From positions 248,001 through 312,000 of the forward strand of contig NZ_JACIEV010000003.1 in the NCBI RefSeq assembly GCF_014197105.1: a stretch of DNA of 64,000 nt, given 5' to 3'. Each line of letters begins with the position of its first letter. Positions within the stretch are counted from its first letter, which is position 1. The translations under genes were made by a program, and so were the position numbers. Source of the DNA: Sphingomonas jinjuensis. Its GTDB lineage: Bacteria > Pseudomonadota > Alphaproteobacteria > Sphingomonadales > Sphingomonadaceae. Positions 8,821-17,023 of the stretch are shown here, one piece after another. The notes under the pieces were generated by a model. That model saw only the letters and a program-made list of their open reading frames with translations. It did no database searches and had not been told where the DNA came from.

Positions 8821-8872
8821 CGCGTAAAGACAGGGTTTATGCCGAAATAACCACGCCCTGCGGCTTTACGCG
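8821..8872. other. 52-bp structured palindrome between divergent genes
   Basis: Outer arms CGCGTAAAG (8821-8829) and CTTTACGCG (8864-8872) are perfectly inverted. After a small asymmetric internal loop (A / CGG), CAGGG pairs with CCCTG. It lies between the divergent starts at 8747 and 8943 and could be a hairpin in a leader RNA or a bipartite operator. A separate 8-bp hairpin (TGGCCGGC-gtcc-GCCGGCCA, 8902-8921) is just upstream of the peptidase start. An inverted CGTGCC / GGCACG pair is at 8768-8788. Confidence 0.5.
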
Positions 8873-8942
8873 AGGCGACCGGCCCGCGATAACCCGCGCC
8901 GTGGCCGGCGTCCGCCGGCCATGGGACTCGCGGAGTGACGGG

Positions 8943-11171
8943 ATGCGCGCATGGTTGCTGGGATTGGCGCTGGCTTCGGTGGGGAGCGCTGTGATGGCCG
9001 CTGACGAGGTGGCGAAGCCCGGTGACCTGACCCTGGCCCGTGTCTTCGGCAATCCCGACCTGTCGGGCGCGCAGCCACGCGCGCTGAAGCTGTCGCCCGA
9101 CGGCACGCTGCTGACGTTCCTGCGCCCGCGCGCCGACGAGAAGGAGCGGCTTGACCTGTGGGCGCGCGACACGCGCAGCGGTGCCGAGCGGATGCTGGTC
9201 GATTCGAAGAAGGTCGGATCGGGCGCCGAGCTGTCGGAAGCCGAGAAGATGCAGCGCGAGCGGGCGCGGATCGGCGGCTCGAAGGGCATCGTCGCCTATA
9301 ATTTCGCGCCGGACGGCAAGTCGATCCTGGTCCCGATCGACGGCGACCTGTTCCTGGCGACGCTCGACGGCAAAACGCGGCGGTTGACGAACACGCCGGG
9401 CGGCGAGCTGAACCCGGTGGTGTCGCCCGCGGGCGGCTATGTCAGCTTCGTGCGCGACCAGAATCTGTATGCGCAGCCGCTGGCCGGCGGCGATGCGCGG
9501 GCGGTGACGACCGGCGGGGGCGGCACCGTTCACTTCGGCGAGGCGGAGTTCGTCGCGCAGGAGGAAATGCATCGCAGCACGGGCTATTGGTGGAGCCCCG
9601 ACGATCGCTTCATCGCGGTCGAGCGGTTCGACGAGGCGCCGGTGCCGGTCTTCACCCGCGCAGCGATCGGCGCGTCGGGCACCAAGACGTTCGAGCAGCG
9701 CTATCCGGCCGCGGGCACACCCAACGTGCTGGTCGAGCTGTACGTGATGCGTCCCGACGGCAGCGGGCAGGTGAAGGTCGATCTGGGCCGCGACCCCGAC
9801 ATCTATCTGGCGCGGGTCGACTGGACGCCTGACGGGTCGGCGCTGCTGGTGCAGCGCGAGAGCCGCGACCAGAAGACGCTCGACATGTTGCGCGTCGATC
9901 CGGCGACGGGCAAGGCGACGGTGCTGTTCACCGAGAAGTCGGGCGCCAGGAGCTGGCTGAACCTGTCCGACGCGTATCGGCCGATGAAGGACGGCAGCCT
10001 GATCTGGCGGTCGGAGCGTGACGGCTTTGGCCACCTTTACCGGTTCGACAAGGGTAGGTGGACGCAGCTGACCAAGGGGTCCTGGGTGGTCACCAATCTT
10101 GTCGGCGTCGACGAGGGGAAGGGCCGGTTGTGGTTCACCGGCAACAAGGACGACGTCCTCGAGCAGCAGCTCTATTCGGTCGACATCGCTCGCCCCAACC
10201 AGATCACGCGACTGACCGAGCGCGGCTGGACCAATGGCGCGACGATGGACGCCGCAGCGACGCGGCTGATCGTGTCGCGCAGCAATCCCAATCAGCCGTC
10301 GCAGGTGTTCCTGGCCGATGCGACCGGCAAGCGGCTGGATTGGATCAACGAGAATGCGGTGAAGGCGGGGCATCCCTATTACCCCTATCTCGCCAGCCAC
10401 CAGCCGACGCAGTTCGGCACGATCAAGGCCGAAGACGGCACGACGCTGTATTGGGAAATGATCACGCCCAAGCTGGAGCCGGGCAAGAAATATCCCGTCT
10501 TCTTCCAGCATTACGGCGGCCCCGGCACCGGGCAGCAGGTGACGCGCGGGTGGCAGGGGGCGTTGCCGCAGTATCTGGTCGACCAGGGGTGGATCTTCTT
10601 CCAGATCGATAACCGCGGTTCGTACAATCGCGGCAAGGCGTTCGAGGACCACATCTATCACGCGATGGGTACGGTCGAGGTCCAGGATCAGCTCGCCGGC
10701 GCCAACTATCTGAAGACGTTGCCGTTCGTCGATGCGACGAAGATCGCGACCTATGGCTGGTCCTATGGCGGCTATATGTCGTTCAAGATGTTGGAGAAGA
10801 CGCCGGGCGTCTATGCGGCGGCGGTATCCGGTGCGCCAGTGACCGACTGGCAGCTGTACGACACGCATTATACCGAGCGCTATCTGGGCGATCCGCGCAA
10901 GGATCCGAAGAGCTACACCTCGTCGGCGGCATGGGCGCAGGCGAGCGAGATCAAGGACCCGCTGCTCGTGATCCACGGCATGTCGGACGACAACGTCTTC
11001 CTCGACAACACGTTGAAGGCGGTGGCCGAGATGCAGAAGGCGGATACGCCGTTCGAGATGATGCTGTACCCCGGCTATACCCATCGTGTCGGCGGGCCGG
11101 GCGTCAGCGAGCATCTGTGGGGGACAATCCTCGACTTCCTCGACCGCAAGGTGAAGAACAAGGCGAAGTGA
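8943..11171 (+). CDS. Exported S9 family peptidase, dipeptidyl-peptidase IV type
   Basis: 742 residues. A signal peptide (MRAWLLGLALASVGSAVMA) is followed by a DPP-IV N-terminal beta-propeller and a prolyl-oligopeptidase catalytic domain. The catalytic triad is visible: S607 in GWSYGGYMS, D682 or D683 in MSDDNVFLDN, and H714 in GYTHRVGG. The propeller has the double-glutamate segment VAQEEMHRSTGY that DPP-IV enzymes use to bind the substrate N-terminus. The predicted activity is release of X-Pro or X-Ala dipeptides in the periplasm. The ATG at 8943 opens the signal peptide; an ATG 14 codons earlier would put a charged tail in front of it. The next gene overlaps by one base (TGATG), so the two are co-translated. 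Confidence 0.93.
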   Translation: MRAWLLGLALASVGSAVMAADEVAKPGDLTLARVFGNPDLSGAQPRALKLSPDGTLLTFLRPRADEKERLDLWARDTRSGAERMLVDSKKVGSGAELSEAEKMQRERARIGGSKGIVAYNFAPDGKSILVPIDGDLFLATLDGKTRRLTNTPGGELNPVVSPAGGYVSFVRDQNLYAQPLAGGDARAVTTGGGGTVHFGEAEFVAQEEMHRSTGYWWSPDDRFIAVERFDEAPVPVFTRAAIGASGTKTFEQRYPAAGTPNVLVELYVMRPDGSGQVKVDLGRDPDIYLARVDWTPDGSALLVQRESRDQKTLDMLRVDPATGKATVLFTEKSGARSWLNLSDAYRPMKDGSLIWRSERDGFGHLYRFDKGRWTQLTKGSWVVTNLVGVDEGKGRLWFTGNKDDVLEQQLYSVDIARPNQITRLTERGWTNGATMDAAATRLIVSRSNPNQPSQVFLADATGKRLDWINENAVKAGHPYYPYLASHQPTQFGTIKAEDGTTLYWEMITPKLEPGKKYPVFFQHYGGPGTGQQVTRGWQGALPQYLVDQGWIFFQIDNRGSYNRGKAFEDHIYHAMGTVEVQDQLAGANYLKTLPFVDATKIATYGWSYGGYMSFKMLEKTPGVYAAAVSGAPVTDWQLYDTHYTERYLGDPRKDPKSYTSSAAWAQASEIKDPLLVIHGMSDDNVFLDNTLKAVAEMQKADTPFEMMLYPGYTHRVGGPGVSEHLWGTILDFLDRKVKNKAK

Positions 11172-11932
11172 TGATCCTGGCACTGATGCTCGGCGCGGCC
11201 ACGCCGTCCGCCGCTTGTACGCTGACGGCGCCGCAGGATTGTGCCTCGGCGGGCGAGGTGCTCGCGGCGCCGGGAGCGGTCGAGGGAATCCGCTCGATCG
11301 CGGGGCAGCGCCGAGGCAATTTCCTGCGCGATGGCCTGCCGCTCGTTGCTGACCAGGCGATCGAGGTGTTGCGCGGCATTCCCGAAAAGCCGCGACGGAT
11401 CGCCAATGGCTGGCTGTTCGGCGCATGCCGGCAGGCGAGCTGCGGCGAGATGGCGGCGGTGATCGTCGACGCGAGGGGCAAGATCGCGTCGTTCGCAGTG
11501 CTGCATGGCGCGTGCCCGCTCGACGTCACGCGACCCGGCTGCGCCCGCGCGCTGACGCTGTCGATCTGGGGCGGCAACGATGTCGTCAACTGGCGCGGGT
11601 TGTTGACCGACTGGGCGACGCGATACAGCAGCGGCGTGGTCGACAACGTGTTCCTCAACGGCGAGAACGAGCCGGTGATTACGGCGGTCGGCGAATTCGA
11701 CGGCGACCGCGTACCCGACACGGCGGCATTCGCGGCGTTGGGCGATAGCTGGCAAGTGACGATCAACCGGGGGGTGGAGCCCGGCAAGGCGATCGTGGTG
11801 GCGACGACCGCCGATCCGGCAGGCTACACGCTGAAGGCGACGCCGGCCGGGCTGGTCTTTGGCCCGCCGGGGTTGCTGAGCCGCGCGCAATGGAACGGCG
11901 CGCGCTTCGTGACGCGAGCGCCAGCGCAATAA
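11171..11932 (+). CDS. Exported hypothetical protein coupled to the DPP-IV-like peptidase
   Basis: 253 residues, with a short hydrophobic N-terminus (MILALMLGAATPSAAC) that is probably a signal peptide. The mature part has five or more cysteines (CTLTAPQDCAS, GACRQASCGEM, HGACPLDVTRPGCARA) suggesting disulfides in the periplasm. I do not recognise a domain; GEFDGDRVPDTAAF resembles the short acidic repeats of FG-GAP or EF-hand-like secreted proteins. The start ATG overlaps the peptidase stop by one base, which fixes the start and implies co-expression. Confidence 0.65.
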   Translation: MILALMLGAATPSAACTLTAPQDCASAGEVLAAPGAVEGIRSIAGQRRGNFLRDGLPLVADQAIEVLRGIPEKPRRIANGWLFGACRQASCGEMAAVIVDARGKIASFAVLHGACPLDVTRPGCARALTLSIWGGNDVVNWRGLLTDWATRYSSGVVDNVFLNGENEPVITAVGEFDGDRVPDTAAFAALGDSWQVTINRGVEPGKAIVVATTADPAGYTLKATPAGLVFGPPGLLSRAQWNGARFVTRAPAQ

Positions 11933-12009
11933 AGTTATAGAAATGTCCGCTGGTCTTTGCGTGGAAGCAAGCTAGAGACGCCGCGACGCAGCATATTGGA
12001 ACGTTGAAG

Positions 12010-13038
12010 ATGGGTTATCGGGTGGTGGTCGCAGGCGCGACGGGCAACGTCGGGCGCGAGATGGTCAACATCCTCGCCGAGCGCGAATTTCCGGCGGACG
12101 AGATCGCGGTGCTCGCCTCGTCGCGCTCGACGGGCGACGAGATCGAATATGGCGACACCGGGCGGATGCTGAAGGTGCGCAATATCGAGCATTTCGATCC
12201 CGAAGGCTGGGACATCGCGCTGTTCGCGATCGGCAGCGAGGCGACGAAGGTCTATGCGCCCAAGTTCGCCGCCGCCGGCTGCACCGTGATCGACAATTCG
12301 TCGCTGTATCGCATGGACCCCGACGTGCCGCTGATCGTGCCTGAGGTGAACGCCGACGCGATCGACGGCTACAGGGCGAAGAACATTATCGCCAACCCCA
12401 ACTGCTCGACCGCGCAGATGGTCGTCGCGCTGAAGCCGCTGCACGATGCGGCGACGATCAAGCGCGTCGTCGTCGCGACCTATCAGTCGGTGTCGGGCGC
12501 GGGCAAGGTCGGCATGGACGAGCTGTTCGAGCAGAGCCGCAACATCTTCGTCGGCGATCCGGCCGAGGCTAAGAAATTCACCAAGCAGATCGCGTTCAAC
12601 GTGATCCCGCACATCGATAGCTTCCTGGACGACGGATCGACCAAGGAAGAATGGAAGATGGTGGTCGAGACCAAGAAGATCCTCGATCCCAAGATCAAGG
12701 TGACCGCGACCTGCGTGCGCGTGCCGGTATTCGTCGGCCATTCCGAAGCGCTCAACATCGAGTTCGAGAACGAGATTTCCGCCGAGGACGCCAAGCGCAT
12801 CTTGCGCGAGGCGCCGGGCGTGCTGCTGATCGACAAGCATGAGGACGGCGGCTACGTCACCCCGATCGAGAGCGCCGGCGAGGATGCGACGTTCGTCAGC
12901 CGGGTGCGCGAGGATCCGACGGTGGAGAATGGCCTGTCCCTGTGGTGCGTCAGCGACAACCTGCGCAAGGGGGCGGCGCTGAACGCGGTGCAGATCGCGG
13001 AATTGCTGGGCCGGCGGCACCTGCAGAAGGCGGGTTGA
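12010..13038 (+). CDS. asd: Aspartate-semialdehyde dehydrogenase
   Basis: Reduces aspartyl phosphate to aspartate semialdehyde with NADPH, at the branch to lysine/diaminopimelate, threonine and methionine. 342 residues, typical length. The Rossmann motif GATGNVG is at the N-terminus and the catalytic cysteine is C132 in NPNCSTAQM. TYQSVSGAGK and the C-terminal RVPVFVGHSEA segment with the catalytic histidine are also present. I chose the ATG at 12010 (MGYRVVVAG); a TTG two codons upstream is in frame but adds nothing recognisable. It is a single gene, ending just before the toxin-antitoxin pair. Confidence 0.96.
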   Translation: MGYRVVVAGATGNVGREMVNILAEREFPADEIAVLASSRSTGDEIEYGDTGRMLKVRNIEHFDPEGWDIALFAIGSEATKVYAPKFAAAGCTVIDNSSLYRMDPDVPLIVPEVNADAIDGYRAKNIIANPNCSTAQMVVALKPLHDAATIKRVVVATYQSVSGAGKVGMDELFEQSRNIFVGDPAEAKKFTKQIAFNVIPHIDSFLDDGSTKEEWKMVVETKKILDPKIKVTATCVRVPVFVGHSEALNIEFENEISAEDAKRILREAPGVLLIDKHEDGGYVTPIESAGEDATFVSRVREDPTVENGLSLWCVSDNLRKGAALNAVQIAELLGRRHLQKAG

Positions 13039-13043
13039 GAAAG

Positions 13044-13062
13044 TGATAGCAGCGCGCTATCA
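13044..13062. promoter_or_regulatory. Palindrome before toxin-antitoxin operon (probable autoregulatory operator)
   Basis: Perfect inverted repeat TGATAGC-agcgc-GCTATCA, ending 8 bases before the antitoxin ATG. FitA/VapB-type ribbon-helix-helix antitoxins characteristically bind such dyads in their own promoter. No Shine-Dalgarno separates it from the start codon. Confidence 0.65.
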
Positions 13063-13070
13063 TGCTGGCC

Positions 13071-13331
13071 ATGGGCCAGGTACTGATCCGCAATCTAGAT
13101 GACTCGGTGATCGATGCTTATCGTAGGGCGGCCGCTGCCAACCAGCGGTCGCTCGAGGCGGAATTGCGTGAGGCGCTGCGACAGGCGGCGCCTGATCAAT
13201 CAGCCAGTCGACGTGCCGCCGCGCAGGCAATCCGCGATAGGCTGCCGGCCGATATGCCGGGTCCCGACGGCACCAACATTATTCGGCGCTATCGCGATAC
13301 CAACGGTGGACGTGACTTGGACGCGTTCTGA
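13071..13331 (+). CDS. FitA/VapB-like ribbon-helix-helix antitoxin
   Basis: 86 residues. The N-terminal MGQVLIRNLDDSVIDAY is the beta strand and first helix of a ribbon-helix-helix DNA-binding domain of the FitA type. The SLEAELREAL segment continues the second helix. The C-terminal half, ending NGGRDLDAF, would be the toxin-binding tail. It should neutralise the PIN toxin encoded next and repress the operon through the palindrome at 13044-13062. I prefer the ATG at 13071, since the alternative at 13062 (MLAMGQ) overlaps the palindrome and adds only three residues. The stop overlaps the toxin start by one base. Confidence 0.88.
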   Translation: MGQVLIRNLDDSVIDAYRRAAAANQRSLEAELREALRQAAPDQSASRRAAAQAIRDRLPADMPGPDGTNIIRRYRDTNGGRDLDAF

Positions 13332-13750
13332 TGGTGCGCATCGTCGACGCTAGCGTCGCCTTCAAATGGTTCGTTCCTGAGGACGGCAGCGATCTTGCGC
13401 TCGCTATCCTAGACGGCCCTGAGAGATTGGTGGCGCCGGATATCATATTGTCGGAAGTAGCCAATGCGCTGTGGGTGCGTCTCCGCAAGCTGGAGCTCGA
13501 CGGGGCTCCATCAACCGTAGTGCGTGACGCGGTTGCATCGCTGAAACGGATGCTGGACGAGAAGGTGCCGGCGCCAGAACTGCTACCTCGGGCCGTCGAA
13601 CTGGCTTTCGCGTTGAACCACCCGGTGTATGACTGCCTTTATCTCGCGCTAGCCGAGCGGGAGCAGGCAGTGCTGGTCAGCGCCGACAAACGCCTCGTCG
13701 AGACGGCGCGAAAGGGCGGGTACGGGCCGTTGGCGCAGGTGCTGGCTTAA
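13331..13750 (+). CDS. PIN-domain ribonuclease toxin (VapC/FitB family)
   Basis: 139 residues, one PIN domain. The acidic metal-binding residues are in their expected order: D6 (IVDASVAFKWF), E42 (LSEVANALW), D101 (HPVYDCLYLALAE) and D119 (VSADKRLV). PIN toxins cleave RNA, often tRNA, when freed from the antitoxin. The gene overlaps the antitoxin by one base (TGATG). It ends 8 bp from the convergent efflux gene, which leaves no room for a terminator between them. All four acidic residues are intact, so the toxin looks functional. Confidence 0.9.
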   Translation: MVRIVDASVAFKWFVPEDGSDLALAILDGPERLVAPDIILSEVANALWVRLRKLELDGAPSTVVRDAVASLKRMLDEKVPAPELLPRAVELAFALNHPVYDCLYLALAEREQAVLVSADKRLVETARKGGYGPLAQVLA

Positions 13751-13758
13751 CCTCGGCA

Positions 13759-15324
13759 TCACTCCGCGTGCACCGCCTCCACCTTGCCCTTGGGGCGGCG
13801 GAGCAGGAGGACGAGCGGCAGCACCGCGACCGAGATCCAGGCCATCAGATAGAAATCGTCGATATAGGCGATCATCGCCGCCTGCTTGTTCACCATGCCG
13901 TCGGCGACCGCCATGACGCTGTCGGACAGCGCGCCGAACTGGTCGAGCTGGCCGAGGTTGAGGCCGGGGATCGTCGTTGCGGTGACGTGCTGCGACAGGT
14001 CGGCGTGGCTGGTCTGGATGTTGCGGGCGAGCAGCACCGTCACCATCGAGATGCCGGCCGACTGGCCGATCGAGCGGAACAGGTTGAGCAGGCTGGCGCC
14101 GTCGGGCCGGAAACGGCCGTCGAGCGTCGCGAAGGCGAGGCTGTTGAGCGGCATGAAGACGAGCCCCATGCCGAGCCCCTGGACGAAGCCGGTGGTGACG
14201 ACCGGCCAGAAGTCCATCTCCAGCGAGTAGCCGGCCATCATCCTTAGCGACCAGGCGAAGACGATGAGGCCGACCGCGATCATGATCCGCGCGTCGATAC
14301 GGCTCATCATCACGCCGGCAAACCACATCGTCACCAGCACGCCGACGCCGCGCGGCGCCATCATCATCCCCGTGTCGATCACGGGATAGCCGAACAGCGA
14401 CTGGAGCATCGGTGGCAACAGCGCCATCGGCGCCATCGTCGAGACGCCGATCACGACCATGAAGAACATGCCGGTGACGAGGTTGCGGTTGGCGAACAGC
14501 TGGCGGTCGAACAGCGGCTTCTTCGCGGTGGCGAGGTGGATCACGGTCATCCAGGTCGCCGCCAGCGCGACGAGCCCCTCGATCACGATTTCCCAGCTCG
14601 AAAACCAGTCTCGCTCCTGCCCACGGTCGAGCATCAGCTGGAATGCGGCGACGGCGATGCCGATGAGAAGGAAGCCGCCGACGTCGAACGACTTGGCGTC
14701 CTTGGGTCGCGACGGCAGCAGGAACCAGAGGATGGCGAAGGTCAGCAGGCCGACGGGCACGTTGACGTAGAAGACCCAGCGCCAGTTATAGCTTTCGGTC
14801 AGCCAGCCGCCGATCACCGGGCCCATGATCGGGCCGACCATGACGCCCATCCCCCACACGCTCATCGCCTTCGCCGCGCGTTCGGGCGGGTTGATGTCGA
14901 GCATCGCGGTTTGCGACAGGGGATTGATGAAGGCGGCGAACACGCCCTGGAATACGCGGAAGACGACCATTTCGGTCAGGCTGACCGCGGTGCCGCAGGC
15001 CATCGAGGCGAGGATGAAGCCGGCGACGGCGATCAGGAAGAGGTTGCGGCTGCCGAACCGAGCCGACAGCCAGCCGGTCGCTGGCAACGCGATCGCGGTG
15101 GCGACGATATAGCTCGTCAGCACCCAGGTGACCGTGTCCTGCGTCGCGCCGAGCGCCGTCGCCATGTGCGGCAGCGCGACGTTGGCGATGGTGGTGTCGA
15201 GGATCTGCATGATCATCGCCCCCATCACCCCGACGGTCAGGATGCCGCGGTTGCGCGTTTCGAGCACCGGCTTGCCCATCGCCGCCGCGGGCCGTGGCGC
15301 GGCGGAAGCGGCGGCGGTCGCCAT
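13759..15324 (-). CDS. emrB: DHA2-family MFS multidrug transporter (EmrB-like)
   Basis: 521 residues with about 14 membrane helices, the DHA2 pattern. It has the proton-antiporter signature LDTTIANVALPHM in helix 1 and motif A-like GWLSARFGSRNLF after helix 2. It pumps hydrophobic drugs or uncouplers using the proton gradient, joined to the periplasmic adaptor encoded just upstream. The start ATG overlaps the emrA stop by one base; a longer frame upstream would overlap emrA. The operon order on the minus strand is marR-emrA-emrB. The substrate cannot be read from the sequence, so the symbol names the family. Confidence 0.92.
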   Translation of the reverse strand: MATAAASAAPRPAAAMGKPVLETRNRGILTVGVMGAMIMQILDTTIANVALPHMATALGATQDTVTWVLTSYIVATAIALPATGWLSARFGSRNLFLIAVAGFILASMACGTAVSLTEMVVFRVFQGVFAAFINPLSQTAMLDINPPERAAKAMSVWGMGVMVGPIMGPVIGGWLTESYNWRWVFYVNVPVGLLTFAILWFLLPSRPKDAKSFDVGGFLLIGIAVAAFQLMLDRGQERDWFSSWEIVIEGLVALAATWMTVIHLATAKKPLFDRQLFANRNLVTGMFFMVVIGVSTMAPMALLPPMLQSLFGYPVIDTGMMMAPRGVGVLVTMWFAGVMMSRIDARIMIAVGLIVFAWSLRMMAGYSLEMDFWPVVTTGFVQGLGMGLVFMPLNSLAFATLDGRFRPDGASLLNLFRSIGQSAGISMVTVLLARNIQTSHADLSQHVTATTIPGLNLGQLDQFGALSDSVMAVADGMVNKQAAMIAYIDDFYLMAWISVAVLPLVLLLRRPKGKVEAVHAE

Positions 15325-16406
15325 CAGTGCTTGCCGGTGTCGATCGTCACGTCGGCGGAAAGGCCGGCGATCATCGTCCGCGGCGGTGCGCCATCGATCG
15401 CGATGCGCACGGGTACGCGCTGCGTCACCTTTACCCAATTGCCGTTGGCGTTCTGTGCGGGGAGGACCGAAAACTCGCTGCCGGTCCCGGCGCCGATTGA
15501 CTGGACACGGCCGCGGATCTTGAGGTCGGGATAGGCATCGAGCTTCACCTCGGCCGGCTGGCCGGGCGCCATGTGATCGAGGTCGGTTTCCTTGAAATTC
15601 GCCTCGACCCAGGCGGCCTGGCTGACGACGAGGCTGAGGGCCGGCACGCCGGTGGGGGTGACGTTGCCGACCTGAAGTCGCCCGGTCTGGCTGACGATGC
15701 CGTCGTGCGGCGCGCGCACGACGGTGCGCTGGAGATCGTAGGCGGCCTTTTCGCGCTTCGCGAGCGCGGTCTGGATGGCGGCGGGCTGGGCACCGCCGCC
15801 GCCGCTGCCGAGCTGCTGACGGGCGCGCGCGGCCGACGCCTCGGCAGTCGCGAGCTTGGCGCGGGCGGCGGCGACCGACTGGGTGGCGGCATCGACCGCT
15901 GCCCGCGTGGTGAAGCCGCGCTGCATCAGCGCCGCCTGGCGGTCATAGGTCGCCTGCGCCAGCGTGATGCCCGCGCGCGCGTCGGCGATATCGGCGGCGG
16001 CGCTCTGGGTATCGGTCGCCATCGTCGACACCGACACGCGAGCGGATGCGAGATCCGCATCGGCCTGGTCGAGCGCGATCTGATAGGGGCGGGGATCGAT
16101 GCGGAACAGGACGTCGCCGGCCCTGACCCGCTGGTTCTCCTTCACGTCGACCTCGACGATCCGGCCGGACACGTCGGGGCTCACCGACACCATGTCCTGG
16201 CGGACATAGGCGTTGTCAGTCGACACGTAGCGCCCCCCGGTCAGCCAGACATAGCCGGCGATGGCGGCGATCAGCAGCGGTACGCTGACCAGCAGCACCG
16301 GCCGCAGCCAGCGACGCCTGGGCTTGGCGACGACCAGATCGGCCGGGGCGGCGACGGGAGCGGCGCCGGACGTGCGAACGTCGCGCTGGGGGTCTGCTTC
16401 AGCCAT
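15324..16406 (-). CDS. emrA: HlyD-family efflux adaptor (EmrA-like)
   Basis: 360 residues: cytoplasmic proline-rich tail (1-33), one membrane helix (about 36-55), then the periplasmic adaptor. It shows the barrel-sandwich lipoyl halves (SPDVSGRIVEVDVKENQ and VVRAPHDGIVSQTGRLQVG) flanking an alanine-rich coiled-coil hairpin (about 110-220). A beta-barrel follows. It bridges the EmrB-like transporter to an outer-membrane channel, which is not encoded here. It overlaps marR by 8 bases and emrB by 1 base, so all three are one transcript. Confidence 0.92.
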   Translation of the reverse strand: MAEADPQRDVRTSGAAPVAAPADLVVAKPRRRWLRPVLLVSVPLLIAAIAGYVWLTGGRYVSTDNAYVRQDMVSVSPDVSGRIVEVDVKENQRVRAGDVLFRIDPRPYQIALDQADADLASARVSVSTMATDTQSAAADIADARAGITLAQATYDRQAALMQRGFTTRAAVDAATQSVAAARAKLATAEASAARARQQLGSGGGGAQPAAIQTALAKREKAAYDLQRTVVRAPHDGIVSQTGRLQVGNVTPTGVPALSLVVSQAAWVEANFKETDLDHMAPGQPAEVKLDAYPDLKIRGRVQSIGAGTGSEFSVLPAQNANGNWVKVTQRVPVRIAIDGAPPRTMIAGLSADVTIDTGKH

Positions 16407-16842
16407 GGGCGGCGCGGTCCTTGTCGTCTTGATCGGTGAGGTTCGTGCGAATGCGCGCGAGCATGTCGACCAGCGCGGCGCGGTCGGCGGCGGCGATGCC
16501 GTCGAGCGCCTCGTCGACCGCCTGGTCGCCGATCGTGCGGAGCTGGTCGATCAGCGGGCGCGACTTTTCAGTGAGATAAAGATTCCACGCACGGCGGTCG
16601 TGAGGATCGCGGCGGCGTTCGACATGACCAGCCTCTTCGAGCCGGTCGACCATGCGGCACAAGGTGATTGGCTCGACCTCGAGCACCTCGGCAAGGCGCC
16701 CCTGGGTCAGCCCTTCGCGTCGGGAAATGGCGGTCAACGCGCGCCACTGCGTTCGGGTGACCCCGATCGCACGCGCACGCCCATCGAAAAGCCGGCGAAG
16801 CAGGCGCGACGTGTCGCTCAGCAGAAAACCAACTTCAGACAT
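16399..16842 (-). CDS. MarR-family transcriptional regulator of the efflux operon
   Basis: 147 residues, one winged helix-turn-helix domain (about residues 35-105). The recognition region is RLAEVLEVEPITLCRMVDRLE and the wing is RRRDPHDRRAWNLYLTEKS. MarR proteins repress drug-efflux genes and are released by the drug. As first gene of the marR-emrA-emrB operon it probably represses its own promoter, where a dyad lies at 16851-16874. I chose the ATG of MSEVGFLL at 16842; an upstream in-frame ATG would place the start past that dyad and read into the divergent promoter. Confidence 0.9.
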   Translation of the reverse strand: MSEVGFLLSDTSRLLRRLFDGRARAIGVTRTQWRALTAISRREGLTQGRLAEVLEVEPITLCRMVDRLEEAGHVERRRDPHDRRAWNLYLTEKSRPLIDQLRTIGDQAVDEALDGIAAADRAALVDMLARIRTNLTDQDDKDRAAHG

Positions 16843-16850
16843 GGACGCGC

Positions 16851-16874
16851 ATATAATAAGCACACTTATATAAT
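16851..16874. promoter_or_regulatory. AT-rich dyad in the marR promoter (probable MarR operator)
   Basis: ATAAG-caca-CTTAT with further AT-rich partial symmetry outward, 9 bases upstream of the marR ATG. It is the only strongly AT-rich tract in the surroundings. Spacing and symmetry match MarR-type operators. Confidence 0.6.
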
Positions 16875-17023
16875 GGAAGGACTGACGCGTGTGCGTTGCG
16901 CAATGGCGGTTGCACATGGCGGCGGCCGGCAGGATTTCTTTCGCCGTCAATCCTCACACGACAGGTGCGGCTTGCCATGCGGGCATCGTCAAGAGAATGA
17001 GGGCGCCGTGCAGCGATGGATGG

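Noticed and set aside
8811..11426. 871-codon frame antisense to the S9 peptidase
   Set aside because: Arg/His/Leu-rich shadow of a well-supported gene; no domain is recognisable.
13751..13758. Terminator between the toxin and emrB genes
   Set aside because: Only 8 bases separate the convergent stops, and no hairpin is present.
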